From Azadirachta indica (taxonomy: Eukaryota; Streptophyta; Magnoliopsida; Sapindales; Meliaceae), in the NCBI GenBank assembly GCA_022749755.1, contig CM040444.1, positions 8,621,009 through 8,685,008 of the forward strand: a stretch of 64,000 nt of DNA, read 5' to 3'. This document shows, in pieces, positions 11,965 to 24,015 of the stretch. The position numbers and the translations under genes were made by a program. A model generated the notes under the pieces. That model was not told the DNA's origin and did no database searches. It saw only the letters and a list, made by a program, of their open reading frames with translations. The first letter of the stretch is position 1. Every line of letters begins with the position of its first letter.

Positions 11965-12810
11965 TTATGATAACATAAGAGAAACACAACAGTCCAACTT
12001 AATTAGACAATTTAAACCCAAATTGATTCAAGTATTAGCAAAATGATAGCCTCTGTCTGGAGCATTATCCTAAGGATCATAGTCAAGCACTATTGCTGAC
12101 TACTGTTCCTTTCTTTATTGATGTGGAATTGAACTTCAACTCCGGATGACTCTTTATTTCTTGTCACTGCACTGCCCTGCTTTTGGGTGCTGCCTTTTCT
12201 TTAAGGAATACAGCAGCCTATCTGTAGCTTTCTCTGCTTAGCGTTTTTGTTAACCTTCTAATGCTTCTGGTAATGCCATAGCTACTGCTAGGAGGATTTT
12301 TTTGCTGCTGCTTCATGGGTTAATTGCTACTGTTTGAATTTTTCTTGGCAATAATTTTTCTGCCACCTAATGCTGTTTTTGAACTGCAATCTCTTTGTAT
12401 TCAAAATCTAAGAATTGCTCTTGTGATCTCCCTTTCTCCCCATTCTATTAGTAATATATTATTCTGATTTAAAACCAAAAAAAAAAAGATAGCCTCTGTG
12501 AAAACCAACATTACCCAAATTAAAATTGTGGTTATTACTTAAATTAGTGGTACTAATTAATGGTGTTCACTCATTCCGATTAAGAGATATTTATTGAATC
12601 TACAATTATTTTTTTTCACGGAAGTCACCACCAAAAGCAACAGAAATGGCAACTGCAGGTTGTTTGGGTAAGAAAAAATCTTCGATGCTTCTAGAGGTAA
12701 GATCATGTGAAAATAGCATATAATATTTGAATCTCCAAACTTTGTAAAAACAACAATTTGATACTATCATCACAGTTACAATAATTTAGTCCCTAAATCT
12801 TAGTTAAAAT
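11965..12810. repeat. Duplicated flank segment, copy 2, split by an insertion
   Basis: Matches 6735-7130 on both sides of a 431-bp insert. The match runs from about 11965 (cattcattatgataacataa) to 12056 and resumes at 12488. No protease exon is found downstream of this copy, so either the duplication did not include one or it was lost. Confidence 0.8.
12057..12487 (+). mobile_element. Retroposed insertion, likely 5'-truncated LINE 3' end, with poly-A and target duplication
   Basis: The insert ends in an A-rich tail (aaaaccaaaaaaaaaaa). It is bounded by a perfect 12-bp direct repeat, gatagcctctgt, at 12045-12056 and 12488-12499. The duplicated copy at 6.8 kb shows the locus without it. A poly-A tail plus a variable target duplication is the signature of target-primed reverse transcription. 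The T-rich, stop-filled body and the end ctattagtaatatattattc resemble plant LINE 3' ends, but no protein domain is present. A processed host transcript is the alternative. Confidence 0.8.
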
Positions 12811-13244
12811 CTTTATATTATAAAATTTTAATATAAAGATTTGGGCGTGTCAGAGGCTTTGGTTATATCCAACCAACAAAAGCCCTCCGATGGTTATTTT
12901 AGAGAAGCATTTTTTGGTAAAAGAAATATAGAAATCATATAAAAGAATTTAAAAAGTTGTGTTTCTTGTACTTGAAATTTTTAATACTTAAGTTAGCACT
13001 ATTTTTTTTTTTTTTTGGTTTTTAGCTAAGGTTATATCAATATTTACATGTAATATTTTTTCTTCCATTGTCTTAATCAAATAAATCATATAGAGTAAAT
13101 AGAAATTGTGTACTAGGACACATCATGGTTTGATTAAAACGAATTTTGCTAAGTTCGAATAGAGATCTACATAAGGTTTGGGCTTTGACCAGGTCTTCTC
13201 TTTAACAATTCCTTATATGAAATAAATTTTATAATTCTCTTAGT
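12811..13244. other. Intergenic DNA, no gene seen
   Basis: AT-rich sequence with no recognisable coding content. Confidence 0.5.
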
Positions 13245-13515
13245 TGTTATATGGTTTGAACTAACGTCAGATCTTTTTACAACAATTTTTTTTTTAAACT
13301 TCTTTTCTCGTTTAATCCAAACTGAGGTCAGATATTTTTTTGCGATAGTTTCTCAATCTTCCGATTTGAAATGTAATATGATCTTTTTATGAAAATTCTT
13401 CCAACCATCGTTATTTGATTTGAACTGAGGTCAGATCTTTTTATGGCAATCTGCTGAATGAATGAATTTTATTAATCTTCTGATCTGATCTGAATTGTGA
13501 TCAAATCTTTTTATA
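13245..13515. repeat. Degenerate minisatellite, about five units of about 60 bp
   Basis: The phrase tttgaactgaggtcagatct followed by ttttatg-caat recurs at about 13255, 13318, 13370, 13428 and 13490 with substitutions. The units carry paired frameshifts and encode nothing recognisable. Confidence 0.65.
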
Positions 13516-13649
13516 ATGGCTTGTTGAGTAAACAAAATTTAATAATATTCTAAATAAAAAAGAATACTAAAAACATTTCCCTTCCTTAAATTTTAAAAAC
13601 AATCATACATAGAAAATTTCTCAATTTTTCCTAGTCAAGGAAAAAAAAT

Positions 13650-14160
13650 TAAACAACCTTGTATCTACTAGTGTAGCTTTCCCTTACACCATCATTAGGG
13701 TTACCCTTTCCCTTACACCCTCATTGAGGTTGCCTACATTATCTACTAGTGTAGCTTCAAGAGATTCGACTTGCTCCACATCCTAAGGAATGTCCACCCT
13801 CACATGGCTAGCAGTAGCAGGATCTACGGTTTGCTGGGAGAGTCTCTCCACTAAGTTTGGGAGGGCTTAGAGAATATCTTGATCTTTAGCCTCATTTCCC
13901 TTAGTGCTTCTATTATCTTGCATAGCATCAGAAGATTTATCAAATAAAACTAGAACCTCAAGGACCCTTTCTGAGACTTGGGATCATACATCTTGAGATA
14001 ATTCAGTTTCTTAAACGGAATCTCGTAGTTGTATGCAATAGGCATTTCCTTTTAGGTCTTGGGATTTGAGCTTATTCCAGGCCTTATAGCTAATGTCTGT
14101 AGTACTAGATCGAGGAGGAGCTCACCTGACTACTCCCAGAGCTACTAGACATCTTAACGT
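13650..14160 (-). pseudogene. Decayed coding segment of unknown function
   Basis: On the minus strand an ATG near 14153 starts MSSSSGSSQVSSSSI, then a stop. With frame changes it continues as TTDISYKAWNKLKSQDLKGN, ETELSQDV, VSERVLEVLVLFDKSSDAMQ and ESLEATLVDNVGNLNEGVRE, broken by several stops. The composition looks like a hydrophilic, heptad-like protein rather than random AT-rich DNA. I do not recognise the family. It could be a host gene or a transposon-encoded protein. A short internal duplication (ctactagtgtagctt near 13668 and 13742) lies at its 3' end. Confidence 0.4.
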
Positions 14161-14744
14161 CAATTCCCTAAAGATGTTTTGGATGCTTCTTGTCCAATCT
14201 ACCAACCTACGACACGTGAGTGGAGTCAATCAGTCTATCAATCAAAAAGACAAAGATGGGGCAAAGTCATGATCAACTCAGATTGAGGTAGAGATCAGTT
14301 CAGATATGGGAGTTTTCACCCTTTTCAAAGCCTAATATAATAGATCTTAGGCAATATTTCCTTTTTATCTCCCAAATTAAGGTTAATATCCTCTAGTATA
14401 ATCAAGCGCCCTAGCAACGATAAAATAAATCTTTATGCGCTGAAGATTTCAAATCGGAGTGCAAATAACTGAAACAGTGCCAAGCATATTTACAATACGA
14501 AGAAAATCAGGAACTAAAGTACACTTAACGGACCAAAAACCAAAGTATTAATTCATTCAATCACACAAAGCCACAGAAATAACTTAAGCCTAAAGAATTC
14601 ATACCAAATACACAACCCAAATGCGAGAATATAAATAAACAGTAAAGATCAACCGCAACAGCGGGGCAAATTAACGAAAACCAATTGATAAATGAAGAAA
14701 GAAAAGGGCATCAAAAATAAAAAATAGAAGGAAAAGAAGCACTG

Positions 14745-14876
14745 ACCAGAGAGAGATCTTCTTTGCGGGTGAGAAAGCAACGATGCAGAATCACAGAGGA
14801 GTTGCAATGAAAAGGACAGTCTCTGTTGCCGTAACGAAAAGTGTTTGGAAATTCTTTTTGCTAGAAATTTTGCCAA
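14745..14876 (-). pseudogene. Possible first exon of an organelle-targeted protein, start codon lost
   Basis: The minus strand reads AKFLAKRISKHFSLRQQRLS and on to HPQRRSLSG, Arg/Ser-rich and free of acidic residues until one Asp. That is the look of a mitochondrial presequence. It is followed by GTCAGT, a possible splice donor. The codon where Met is expected is TTG, and an in-frame stop lies upstream, so no ATG start exists. The decayed segment at 13650-14160 could be its downstream part. This is a weak call based on composition only. Confidence 0.3.
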
Positions 14877-14879
14877 AGT

Positions 14880-16024
14880 TGGAAACGAGGGAAGAAATTA
14901 GGGATTTATATCAATCGAAAATTTCAATCCAAGCTATTTAAATGAATGAAGGGATGAGATGAAACCACGTAAGCAGCAAATGAGATGGTGAATGACGTAG
15001 TAGCACAAAATCGTAAATAATTGGTACATATAGCTGGCTTTGATAAGTCCAAGAGGGTCATAATGACTCAACCCTAATTCTTACTACGTTGACAGACATT
15101 TTAGGTTCCGGACCTAGATTCTCTCATGCTATGGACTATTCTTGTCTTTTGAGATCCACTTGACACGTGATATCCTTAAAAATAAACACCTAATATTACA
15201 TTTTAATTAATTTAATTAATTTATCATTATAGTTATTATAACTAAATGCAAAAATTATTATTGTCTATTATTTTTTAATCAATCTATCCAATCGTTGTTG
15301 CAATTCATTTCTAGTTCTGGCTACCGCCATCCTTTCCTAGTTTCGACCACCGCCTCTAATCCCGAAAGCAGAGACATTGTATAAGGTATCGTTAAAGATA
15401 TTGTGTAAGGATGGCACCATTTTCCACTCAAAAAATATAAATCTCTCACTTCTCATCTTTGATGGTTAAACACGATTCTTGGTCTTCAGAGTTTCCTTTG
15501 AATCTGGTATATATGTCCTTGTTGCACCTATTTCATAGCTAAAAATTTTAACCAATAGAGATGTTGTAGCTGTTGCCGCTATATACGGCTGTAAACAAGA
15601 AGAAAACATTAACATTGCTAATGTAGCAGCACTACTTGTACTCTTTACAACCACATCGCCTCATAGCTTTTGATTTTTTTTTTTTTTTAATTTTGGAAGT
15701 CCATGACTTATGTTTTTTGGGTGGAAGACGGTGGGGCTCTTGATCAATTTGGGTGACGGTTGCTAGTCTTCTTGATTGTCAAACAACACAATTCTGGCGC
15801 AATAGCGCCTTCTTCATAATTGTTGAATTTGGTTTTCTTTTTTGACCTTATTCGTTAAATGATAAAAATTATAATTAATTGATAAAAATTATTAAAATAT
15901 AATCTTAGCTATTGATTGTTAAATATGACATGTCTCCATAGATCCTTAAAATCTAATAATAAAAAAGATCAGGAAAGGATCTTGATCCTTAATTTGCAAG
16001 GTGACACTTACAATTTTTATAAAA
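14880..16024. other. Intergenic DNA, no gene seen
   Basis: Mixed-composition sequence. A 62-codon minus frame at 15466-15654 shows no domain and is not called. Confidence 0.5.
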
Positions 16025-17736
16025 GGGAAATTGACATATATCTCTTAATGTTTGAGAGAATAGACACTTACCCCCTCATGTTTGGAGAAAAATAAATGCT
16101 TCCCTCAAGTTTGAACAAATATACGGATACTCTCTTAACTTCCGTTTCGGTTAATTGACTAATTAGTTAAATATTATTTGTATCCTAAACTTTTAAATAA
16201 TCATAAATTAAATAATAATTATTTTAATTATAATAACTTAGTTCTCATTCTAATAGTTTTTTACAATTTATATTTTGCAATTATAATAATTTAGTCCCTA
16301 CTTTAATATTGTTAACAAGATATTAAGAATTAAATAATTTTTTAATTTGTTGTTTTAATAAAAATTTTAAAAAATTATAATTAAAAAATCAAACAATGAA
16401 GTAGACCGGATTCGTATGTTAAAATATTTTTAACCATCTATTTTTATTTTTTAATAATAATTTGACATTTAATTATAAAAAAATATGCAATATTTTTTTA
16501 CTATTTTTTTTTTATATACACTATATTCATTTAAAAATTATGTTAAGTTCATTATATTTATTAAAAAAATATAAAAGAAGAAAATTTGATATCGTTTATT
16601 AATAGAAATAGTAATTAAATATATTTTATATTATTGTTAAATAATATACTTAAATTTTAATAAAAATATAAAAAAAAGAGAGCACACACATACACATATA
16701 GAACATGTACTTTTTTTTATTTATACTTTCATAATTTCTTAAAGAAAACATAATAAAAAGTTAAATAATTTTTAAATGAATATATTATACAAACAAATAA
16801 AATGTCACGATAATATTTTATTTGAAATTTTTTTTATAATTGAATATTAAATTATTACTAAAAGTAAAAGAAAAAATTAAAATTATTTAAATGTATGAGT
16901 TTGATCTAACTCATTATTAGAATTTTTTTAATAATAGTTTTTTTTTTTTTTTTTTTTTTTATTGAAATAATAAATTAAAAAATTATTTAATTCTTAATAT
17001 ATTTGTAAAATATTAAAATAAAAACTAAATTGATATAATAAAAATAATTATGTCTCAACTATTAATATATAAAAGTTTAGGAGATACAAATGATATTTAT
17101 TTAATTGGTCAACTAACGATATTTAATTATTAATTTTATTAACAAATGATATAAAATTTTTTTCTTTTATATATTTTATTTATATTTTTATAATAAATAT
17201 AATGAACTTAACATATTTTTTTTAAATAAATATAGTAAATATAAAAATAAAATAGTAAAAAAATATTGCAAATTTTTTTTGACAATTAAATATCAAATTA
17301 TTATTAAAAAGAAAAATAAAGGTTAAAAATATTTTAGCATACAAATCTGGTCTACTTCATTGTTAGATTTTTTAATTATATTTTTTTTAAAATTTTTATT
17401 AAAATAATAAATTAAAAAATTATTTAGTTCTTAGTATCTTATTAAAAATATTAAAGTAGGAACCAAATTGTTATAATTACAAAATAAAAATTGTAAAAAA
17501 AAAATATTAGAATGTGGACTAAGTTATTATAATTAAAATAATTATTTTTTAATTTATGATTATTTAAAAGTTTATTAATACAAATGATATTTAACTAATC
17601 AGTCAACTAATTAAAATAAAAGTTAAGAGAGGTATCTGTTAATTTATTCAAACGTAAAGGTGCATTTATTTTTTCCAAACATCAGGAGGTAAATGTCTAT
17701 TCCTCCAAACATAAAGGGAATATATGTCAATTTCCC
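16025..17736. mobile_element. Fold-back / long-TIR non-autonomous DNA element, 1.7 kb
   Basis: The left end gggaaattgacatatat (16025) and the reverse complement of the right end (to 17736) match closely. The match continues inward for about 600 bases through words such as ttacctcctgatgtttgg and ttaattgactaattagttaa. The right half contains a second, tandem copy of the arm's inner part (about 16800-17100 repeats 17255-17560). The core holds a 23-base poly-T (16938-16960) and no protein. The flanks tttataaaa and aatagaaaa agree at 6 of 9 positions, so a Mutator-type 9-bp duplication is possible but unproved. Confidence 0.75.
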
Positions 17737-19077
17737 AATAGAAAATTATTCATTAATGTATCCAACATTTTACGGAAAACCCAAAAGTTGGAACCGCACT
17801 TTAAAAGCCATTTTTTAGGTCAAGTCAGAAAAAAGTTAGTTTTTTGTAACAAATTCTTCACACACTGTGTACCAAGGAAAGTTACTAATGCCCTTTCAAG
17901 ACTTTAGTGGACACTAGCAATAAACCCTGAGAGAGGTCAAACCTGCAGACAAACAAACCTGGTTTGAGTTAATGCATCTGAGTCACACAAGCTGGATATC
18001 GCAGGGTCAAGGCATCCTCACCTCGATATTAAGTTGGGAGATTGTGTCCCAAGTATTCTTAAACTCTAGTAATGTAATCCACTAACCTCTAAGGTCAACT
18101 ATAAAAGGAAAACGTAAAGAAGACAGATACGCATAGAATTTTAATAGTGTTATATTATCAAAATCCTATCTTATTAACTTCTTACAAGAAAACTATAAAC
18201 AACTTCTTCATTGTTTTGTAGAAAACAACTGAGAGGAAGGAAGACATGATGTTGGATATCGAAGATCCATAACTTCAGTATCAACAATTATAATTTAAAT
18301 AAAATATATTCATATATTACTAAAATATAAATTAAATAGTAAAATAAGGTATATTTTTCAAAATATATATACTTTAGTTTACATTAGTAAATATTGTATC
18401 ATTAACGTGCAACAATATAATACGCTTTTTTATTTTATTAATATACGTTTATAAATATATTTTTACCTATTATTTTTTATTAAATAACTATTATCATATA
18501 AGGGTATAATCGTTATTTTTTTAATATGTTAAAGTCTTTGTGGGTATTTATAAAATTATTAAGACTAATCAGTTCAATAAATCAAACTTAAAGATTTGTA
18601 AGCTCTTTTCACTTCATTTTTATATATATACATATATTTTGTTTTGATGGGAAGATAGTTATTGTAGTAAAAGAAAGTTTTGGATAACAATAGGAATTAT
18701 AATAAAAAGAGAGAACATTTGAAATATGTTTCCCTTCGAAAATGCTTAGGACGGTTTTATTCGATGCATTTTAACTTTTGGAAATTTGTTCCCCTGAATT
18801 TTGGGGAAAAACGACTCCCGTGGTTATTATCATCCTCATTCTATACTTTAGTGAAATAAGAAATTATGATATAATATTTATAATTGTAACAATTTAGTCC
18901 ATATTATTATTATTATAACATTATCTTTGTATTATTCACATCTCCAATTTAATCCAACGGGTCAGGGATGGGGCAGGGATCGGAATCCTATCTCTGGCCC
19001 ATCTCTAATTTGGGTGAATCGAAGATGGGTTGTGGATGCCCCCCATTTTGGTCGAGATTCCCGTAGATCAGTGACCT
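17737..19077. other. Intergenic DNA with a possible degenerate LTR
   Basis: The stretch 17860-18280 is less AT-rich and has a tataaaagg box at about 18100. It resembles a decayed LTR promoter region, but I found no matching partner. The rest is AT-rich. A small GC-richer block at 18955-19075 is unassigned. Confidence 0.35.
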
Positions 19078-19084
19078 CAATTTG

Positions 19085-19935
19085 AATGGTATTTTCTGAT
19101 AATTAGAGTGCATTTCATTTGAGTAAAAATTCTTTTTTCTATACAAAATCAAAACATATTAATGTGAGATATCATTGGTTGACAAATGCTCTTAATAATA
19201 ATATATTTTGAGTTTGAAGAGATTTACACAGATCACAATACTTCTAATATGTTAACCAAAACTCTTTTAAGAGAAAAGCTTAAAGTTTGTTGTTCGATTG
19301 TCGGGTTGGCAAGTACCTCCACATAGTCGAAAAGGGGGAGATTTATTAGGTTAAGTTTCCTCTTATATAGAGATGGTCCAAATTTCTTTTCAATAATAAA
19401 TAAGCTCAATTAATTTAACGGTATTTTAATCTTTTCTCAAGTAAGATTTAATATTTTAATTTTTGTTATATATATATATATATATATTTGTGTGTGTGTT
19501 AATGAGAGAAAACGTATATTGTTCATTGTTTTAGAGAGAGTAGGTATTTTTTACAAGAGAGAGGTAGAATAGTAAATTCGAAACAATTTTGATTAAATAG
19601 CTAATCAGAGGTTGATTTATGGCCGAATTGAGCTGAAATTTTACCAACAGCTTCCTAACTTAGAAGGCTAAATTCTAAACAGTGGAGATCAGATTTAGAG
19701 TTCTTTTTCTTCAGATTTCGTTGTTGAAAGTTAAGCTATCATTTTGATAATTTTTTCTGGAACTCTTTCTACTTTCTTCGTAAAATTTGATTGTTTGTTA
19801 AGATTGTGTGATCTTTAAAATGTTGTAAATGTGTACCTCTAATTTTAAGTAGAAAAAAATTATGTATTCCCAATATTTGATTATAGTGAAGATTTTCAGG
19901 TGGACTACAGTCCTGTGGTTTTTACTCCTCTCATT
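19085..19935 (+). mobile_element. Ty1/copia 3' fragment: end of RNase H, polypurine tract, truncated LTR (copy A)
   Basis: The reading SDNQSAIHLSKNSFFYTKSK, then HIDVRYHWL and EKLKVCCSIVGLAS, with one stop and frame changes, is the C-terminal RNase H of a copia element. The polypurine tract aaagggggagattta lies at 19331-19345. LTR sequence follows and breaks off near 19935, short of the LTR end seen in copy B. The rest of the element is absent on the left, so this is a duplicated relic and not an insertion in its own right. Confidence 0.85.
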
Positions 19936-21225
19936 AGAAAAATTTACCTAATCGTAGATAATTTAAAATTTAATAAAATTATAATTAAAAATAATTCAAT
20001 ATTCTAGTTTACCAATAAAAAATGTTAATAAAAATTTTATATATTTAGACCTTTATTCTTTACCTTTTAAGATTTTATTCTTCAATATAAATCTAATAAC
20101 TATTTTATACGGCTAATGTACAGTTAAAAAATCAAACTTAGTTTGAATGTTAGAAAAATAATTCAATAATATATATTATTATATTATTGGTTCTGTCCAA
20201 TCTTCAAAAACTCCTGGGCAACGAAGATCTTAATGTGGGTTAATTAAATAAAGCATGCTTTGGCACGAAGAGACCTTAACTGGTGCAGGTTTCTAAGCAT
20301 TGACTTCTTAACTCAACCAGAAAACATAGTTAATTTTTCAGCTAACTCAGGTTTAAATCCTACTGCAACAATGCACGGAAAATAATATATTATTTCATAT
20401 TTATATATTCTCGCATCATGTGCACTGTTTATTTATTTATATATTTTTGTTTAAAATCTAAATATAATTTAATTTAATCATTCATTTATTTTTTAACTTA
20501 ACACTGAAAATTTGTAATTATATTTAAATAAAAAAATTAAAACTTTTGACTTAAAGCTCAATTTTAAAATTTAACTAAAATTTTTTAATTATAATAAATT
20601 AACATATATTTACAAATTTTGTTTATTTTTTAATATATAGAGTATGTATTACTTATTTATAAAAATATGGTGGAATTAAAATTACTCATTTATACAAAAT
20701 AAACATATTATTAGGAATCACTGAGATTTATATATTCAATTTACTCATAATGTAACATGTGGGAAATTAATTCTTCTTGTTAGCCAGCCAGCAGCAATCA
20801 AAGACCTGCCTCTTCAGTGAGGAGGCAGTGTCTTCTAAAATTTAATTAATAAATTATTAATTAAAAATATGCTCGATATTTCGAGCTGTTTGATCTAATA
20901 TCTCTTCGCGTTTTTTAATTTTTTAAAAAATTAATAATGGGAGAAGAATAAATATTTTTTTTTAAAAATAATTGATTAATAATATATCAGATAAACAATA
21001 TATTTATTGATATATCAGCCTAACATCATTGTTTACAAAGACCCACAAGCAAATACCCAAACTTGATTGCACAAACCCAATTCTCTTATTTGGCATCTGT
21101 GACAAACAGTCTATTTATTCATAAGTCATCTCATGATATTGTTTGAAAATAAAAGTGGAAGAAGAAAAACAAACACACAAGTGAATCGGTGGAAACTTTA
21201 AAAACTTCTGATCAACTCATAAATC

Positions 21226-21265
21226 TTACCCATGAGAAAAGAGATCAGCTTGTTTTAAGGGACTT
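21226..21265 (-). pseudogene. Last codons of a deleted BAHD acyltransferase (copy A)
   Basis: These 40 bases match the 3' end of the intact gene (26588-26627), including its stop codon. The preceding 230 bases match its 3' flank. At GGACTT (21260-21265) the sequence jumps to what in copy B is the gene's upstream flank, GGACTT at 28587-28592. About 1965 bp holding almost the whole gene are missing, and one copy of the shared hexamer remains. Confidence 0.9.
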
Positions 21266-21690
21266 TTAAGGTAAATTATGAAACTATTAGAGCTTATATT
21301 ATGACTAATTAGTCAAATCTTAAGAATTTTGATGTCCATTACCCAAATTATTAACTTGTTTTTCAGTAGTTTGCAATTATAATTTTTCACGAGATTCTTC
21401 ATTGTCTTCTTCCCTTCAGATTATTATAGGAGTATTTAAGTCTTCAAGTTTCTTTTGTTTTAGATTTTATAATAGACTTAAATGACGCAGATCCAAGAAA
21501 TTAATCGTCTTAAATTTTTTAAATATTTATTATTCACTTAATAAATATTATTTTTTATTTGCAAAATATAAAATATATTTTTTAAATATTTATAGTTGCT
21601 AGTAGTTTTATTATTCTAAAAATTAAATATAAATGTCAAAGATTTTCGTGCTGATCTGATGCACCATTTTTTTGTTTTATCTCTTTTAAC

Positions 21691-21720
21691 ATATACATAT
21701 ATATATATATATATATATAT
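21691..21720. repeat. (AT)n microsatellite
   Basis: About 30 bases of alternating at/ta, interrupted once near the start. The same position in copies B and C is much shorter, so it is length-variable between copies. Confidence 0.9.
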
Positions 21721-22067
21721 GTACAACTATCAGAATTTTGTAAGTAAAAATAATTGTATTCAATAGAATGAAAAAAAATTATAAAAATTTTTAATTTATA
21801 AGAATAATCTGATAAAACTAAAAATCATAATAATAAAAAAAATTGAGAATTCGATCTCTTTTCATGAATAATTCGACTTATAAGAATTAATTCTTTGTAA
21901 ATCAAGTTGAAATTATTACAGACATCGAAAAAATTTCGAAGATTTTTGTGTTTTTCAATTTGATCGATTCTTACTCCAAGTATATATTATCAGCAAATAT
22001 ATTATCAAATTGTTAGGGGTCAAACGTTCATCTGTTGTTGTCGAGGCTTGATTATATATAATTACAA

Positions 22068-22976
22068 ATTAATATACTGTAAATAAATTAAATTAAAAAT
22101 TAATATCATATTAAAATTCTAAAAAATACAGATAATTCTAATAACATAAAATTTTAATAAATAATTATAACAATCCATAAAATTATAAAAACTTGATAAA
22201 ATTTATTAAAACCTCCTCCAATCAAAATAAAATATTAAAGAATACAGTTTAAAAAATTTATAAATATTAGTAAATTTCAAAAGAAGGAATTAATTAATAA
22301 GAACAATAAATATTACAAATTAAGTTTTCAAGCAAATTAATGTAATAAATTGCAATATATGAATAACAATAATATTTACATATATACCTTTAATATTCTA
22401 AAAAACTAATTGAGCTAATTAATTATTCTTAAAATTGAAGATAAAATGTATTATATCTCATAATTGTCAAATTTAAAATTAATTAACTAAACATTTCACT
22501 ATTTAAAAGTATTTTCAGTAGTATTAAAGATTTAAAATCCATGATTTAGGCCTAAGAGTAGAACTATACATTAAAAATAAGGTTAAAAATTAAAATGTGA
22601 CTTAGGATTCACTATATTTTGTATTTTTTATTTTTAAATATAAAACGATGTTGTTATGGTAAAAAAATTGCAAAAATTGGTAAAATGGATATGTTATATA
22701 AATATTTGTGAATATTTTAAAATAAACGCATTCATACTATATTTTAAATGAATATTATATACTCTTATTATATCCGTATCTTATATAATTTTACACTTAT
22801 TATATATTTACCATCAAAATAGGATACAAATAGATATACTAATAGATTATGCAGTTTATATACATTTTAATGACTTTATATTTCTCTTTTGTGCTTGCTT
22901 AATCTAATGCAAAGATGTTTTCTAAATTATTATTTATTTAATTAGGTATACAAGTAATTGTATAAAGTTTTGTTTT
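22068..22976. other. AT-rich spacer between copies A and B
   Basis: This has no match in the other copies that I could see and no coding content. Confidence 0.5.
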
Positions 22977-22984
22977 CAATTTGA

Positions 22985-24015
22985 ATGGTATTTTCTAATA
23001 ATCAGAGTGCAATTCATTTGAGCAACAATTCTTTTTTCCTTACAAAATCAAAACATATTGATGTAAAATATCATTGGTTGAAAGATGCTTTTATTAATAA
23101 TATATTTGAGTTTAAAAAGATTCACACAGATCATAATATTTTTAATATATTAATCAAGACTTTTTCAAGAGAAAAGCTTGAAATTTGTTGTTCAATTATC
23201 GGGTTGGCAAGTCCCTCTATAAAGTCGGAAAGGGAGAGATTTATTGGGTTGAATTTCCTTTTATATAGAGATGGTCTAAATTTCTTTTCAATAGTAAGTA
23301 AGTCCAATTAATCCAACTGTATTTTAGTCTTTTCTTAAGTAGGGTTTAATGTTTTAATTTTCTTTCGTAATATATATATATGTGTGTGTGTGTGTTAATG
23401 AGAGAAAATAGATACTGTTCATTATTTTAGAGAGTAGGTGCAGTTCACGAGAGAGAGGTAAAATAGTAAATTCAGAGCAGTTTTGATCATATTGCTTATT
23501 AGAGGTCAATTTGTGGTCCAATTAAGCTGAAATTTCACTAGCAGGTTCCTGACTCAAAGAGCTAAATTTTGAAAGGTGGAGATTAGATTTAAAGCTTTTT
23601 TTCTCCAAATTTCATAGTTGGAAGTTAGGCCATCATTTTGATGATGTTTTCTTGAACTCTCTCTAATTTTTTTGTAAAATTTAATTGTTTGCTAAGATTG
23701 TGTGATGTTGAGAATATTGTAAATGTGTATCTCTAGTTTTAAGTAGAGAGAAATTGTGTATTCCCATTATTTGATTATGGTGAAAATTTTTGGGTGGATT
23801 ATAATCCCGTGATTTTTACTCCTCATATTGGGAAAGTTTTCCACATTAAAATTGATTATTTTATATTTATTTTATGATGATATGGTTACTGTTCAAGAAT
23901 TAATTTTGTGTTCAAAAGTGTTGCTCCATTTGTTTATTTTTTATTAGATTCACGCAAGAAAGGATAAGGCAATTATTATACTTTCGTAATTAATTTGTGT
24001 TAATTTATCCCAACA
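22985..24015 (+). mobile_element. Ty1/copia 3' fragment: RNase H end, polypurine tract and complete LTR (copy B)
   Basis: An open frame (22985-23311) reads FSNNQSAIHLSNNSFF, TKSKHIDVKYHWLKDAF and EKLEICCSIIGLAS, the C-terminal RNase H of copia pol. A polypurine tract is at 23230-23242. The LTR runs from about 23243 (attgggttgaattt; the usual leading TGTTGGG is altered) to 24015, where it ends ttatcccaaca, the matching inverted terminus. Upstream pol is missing. Copy A lost part of the LTR near its 3' end. Confidence 0.85.

Larger units (their letters stand above)
19078..22067. repeat. BAHD-locus direct repeat, copy A (partner 22977-29345)
   Basis: Matches copy B in order from caatttgaatggtattttct at the left to gtcaaacgttcatctgttgt at the right. 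It lacks several blocks present in B: the BAHD gene (26628-28592 in B) and sections corresponding to about 24330-24665, 25178-25680 and 25921-26352. Copy A therefore spans 3.0 kb against 6.4 kb in B. Confidence 0.9.

Noticed and set aside
16016..17745. 9-bp target duplication of the fold-back element
   Set aside because: tttataaaa and aatagaaaa agree at only 6 of 9 in A/T-rich flanks, which could be chance.
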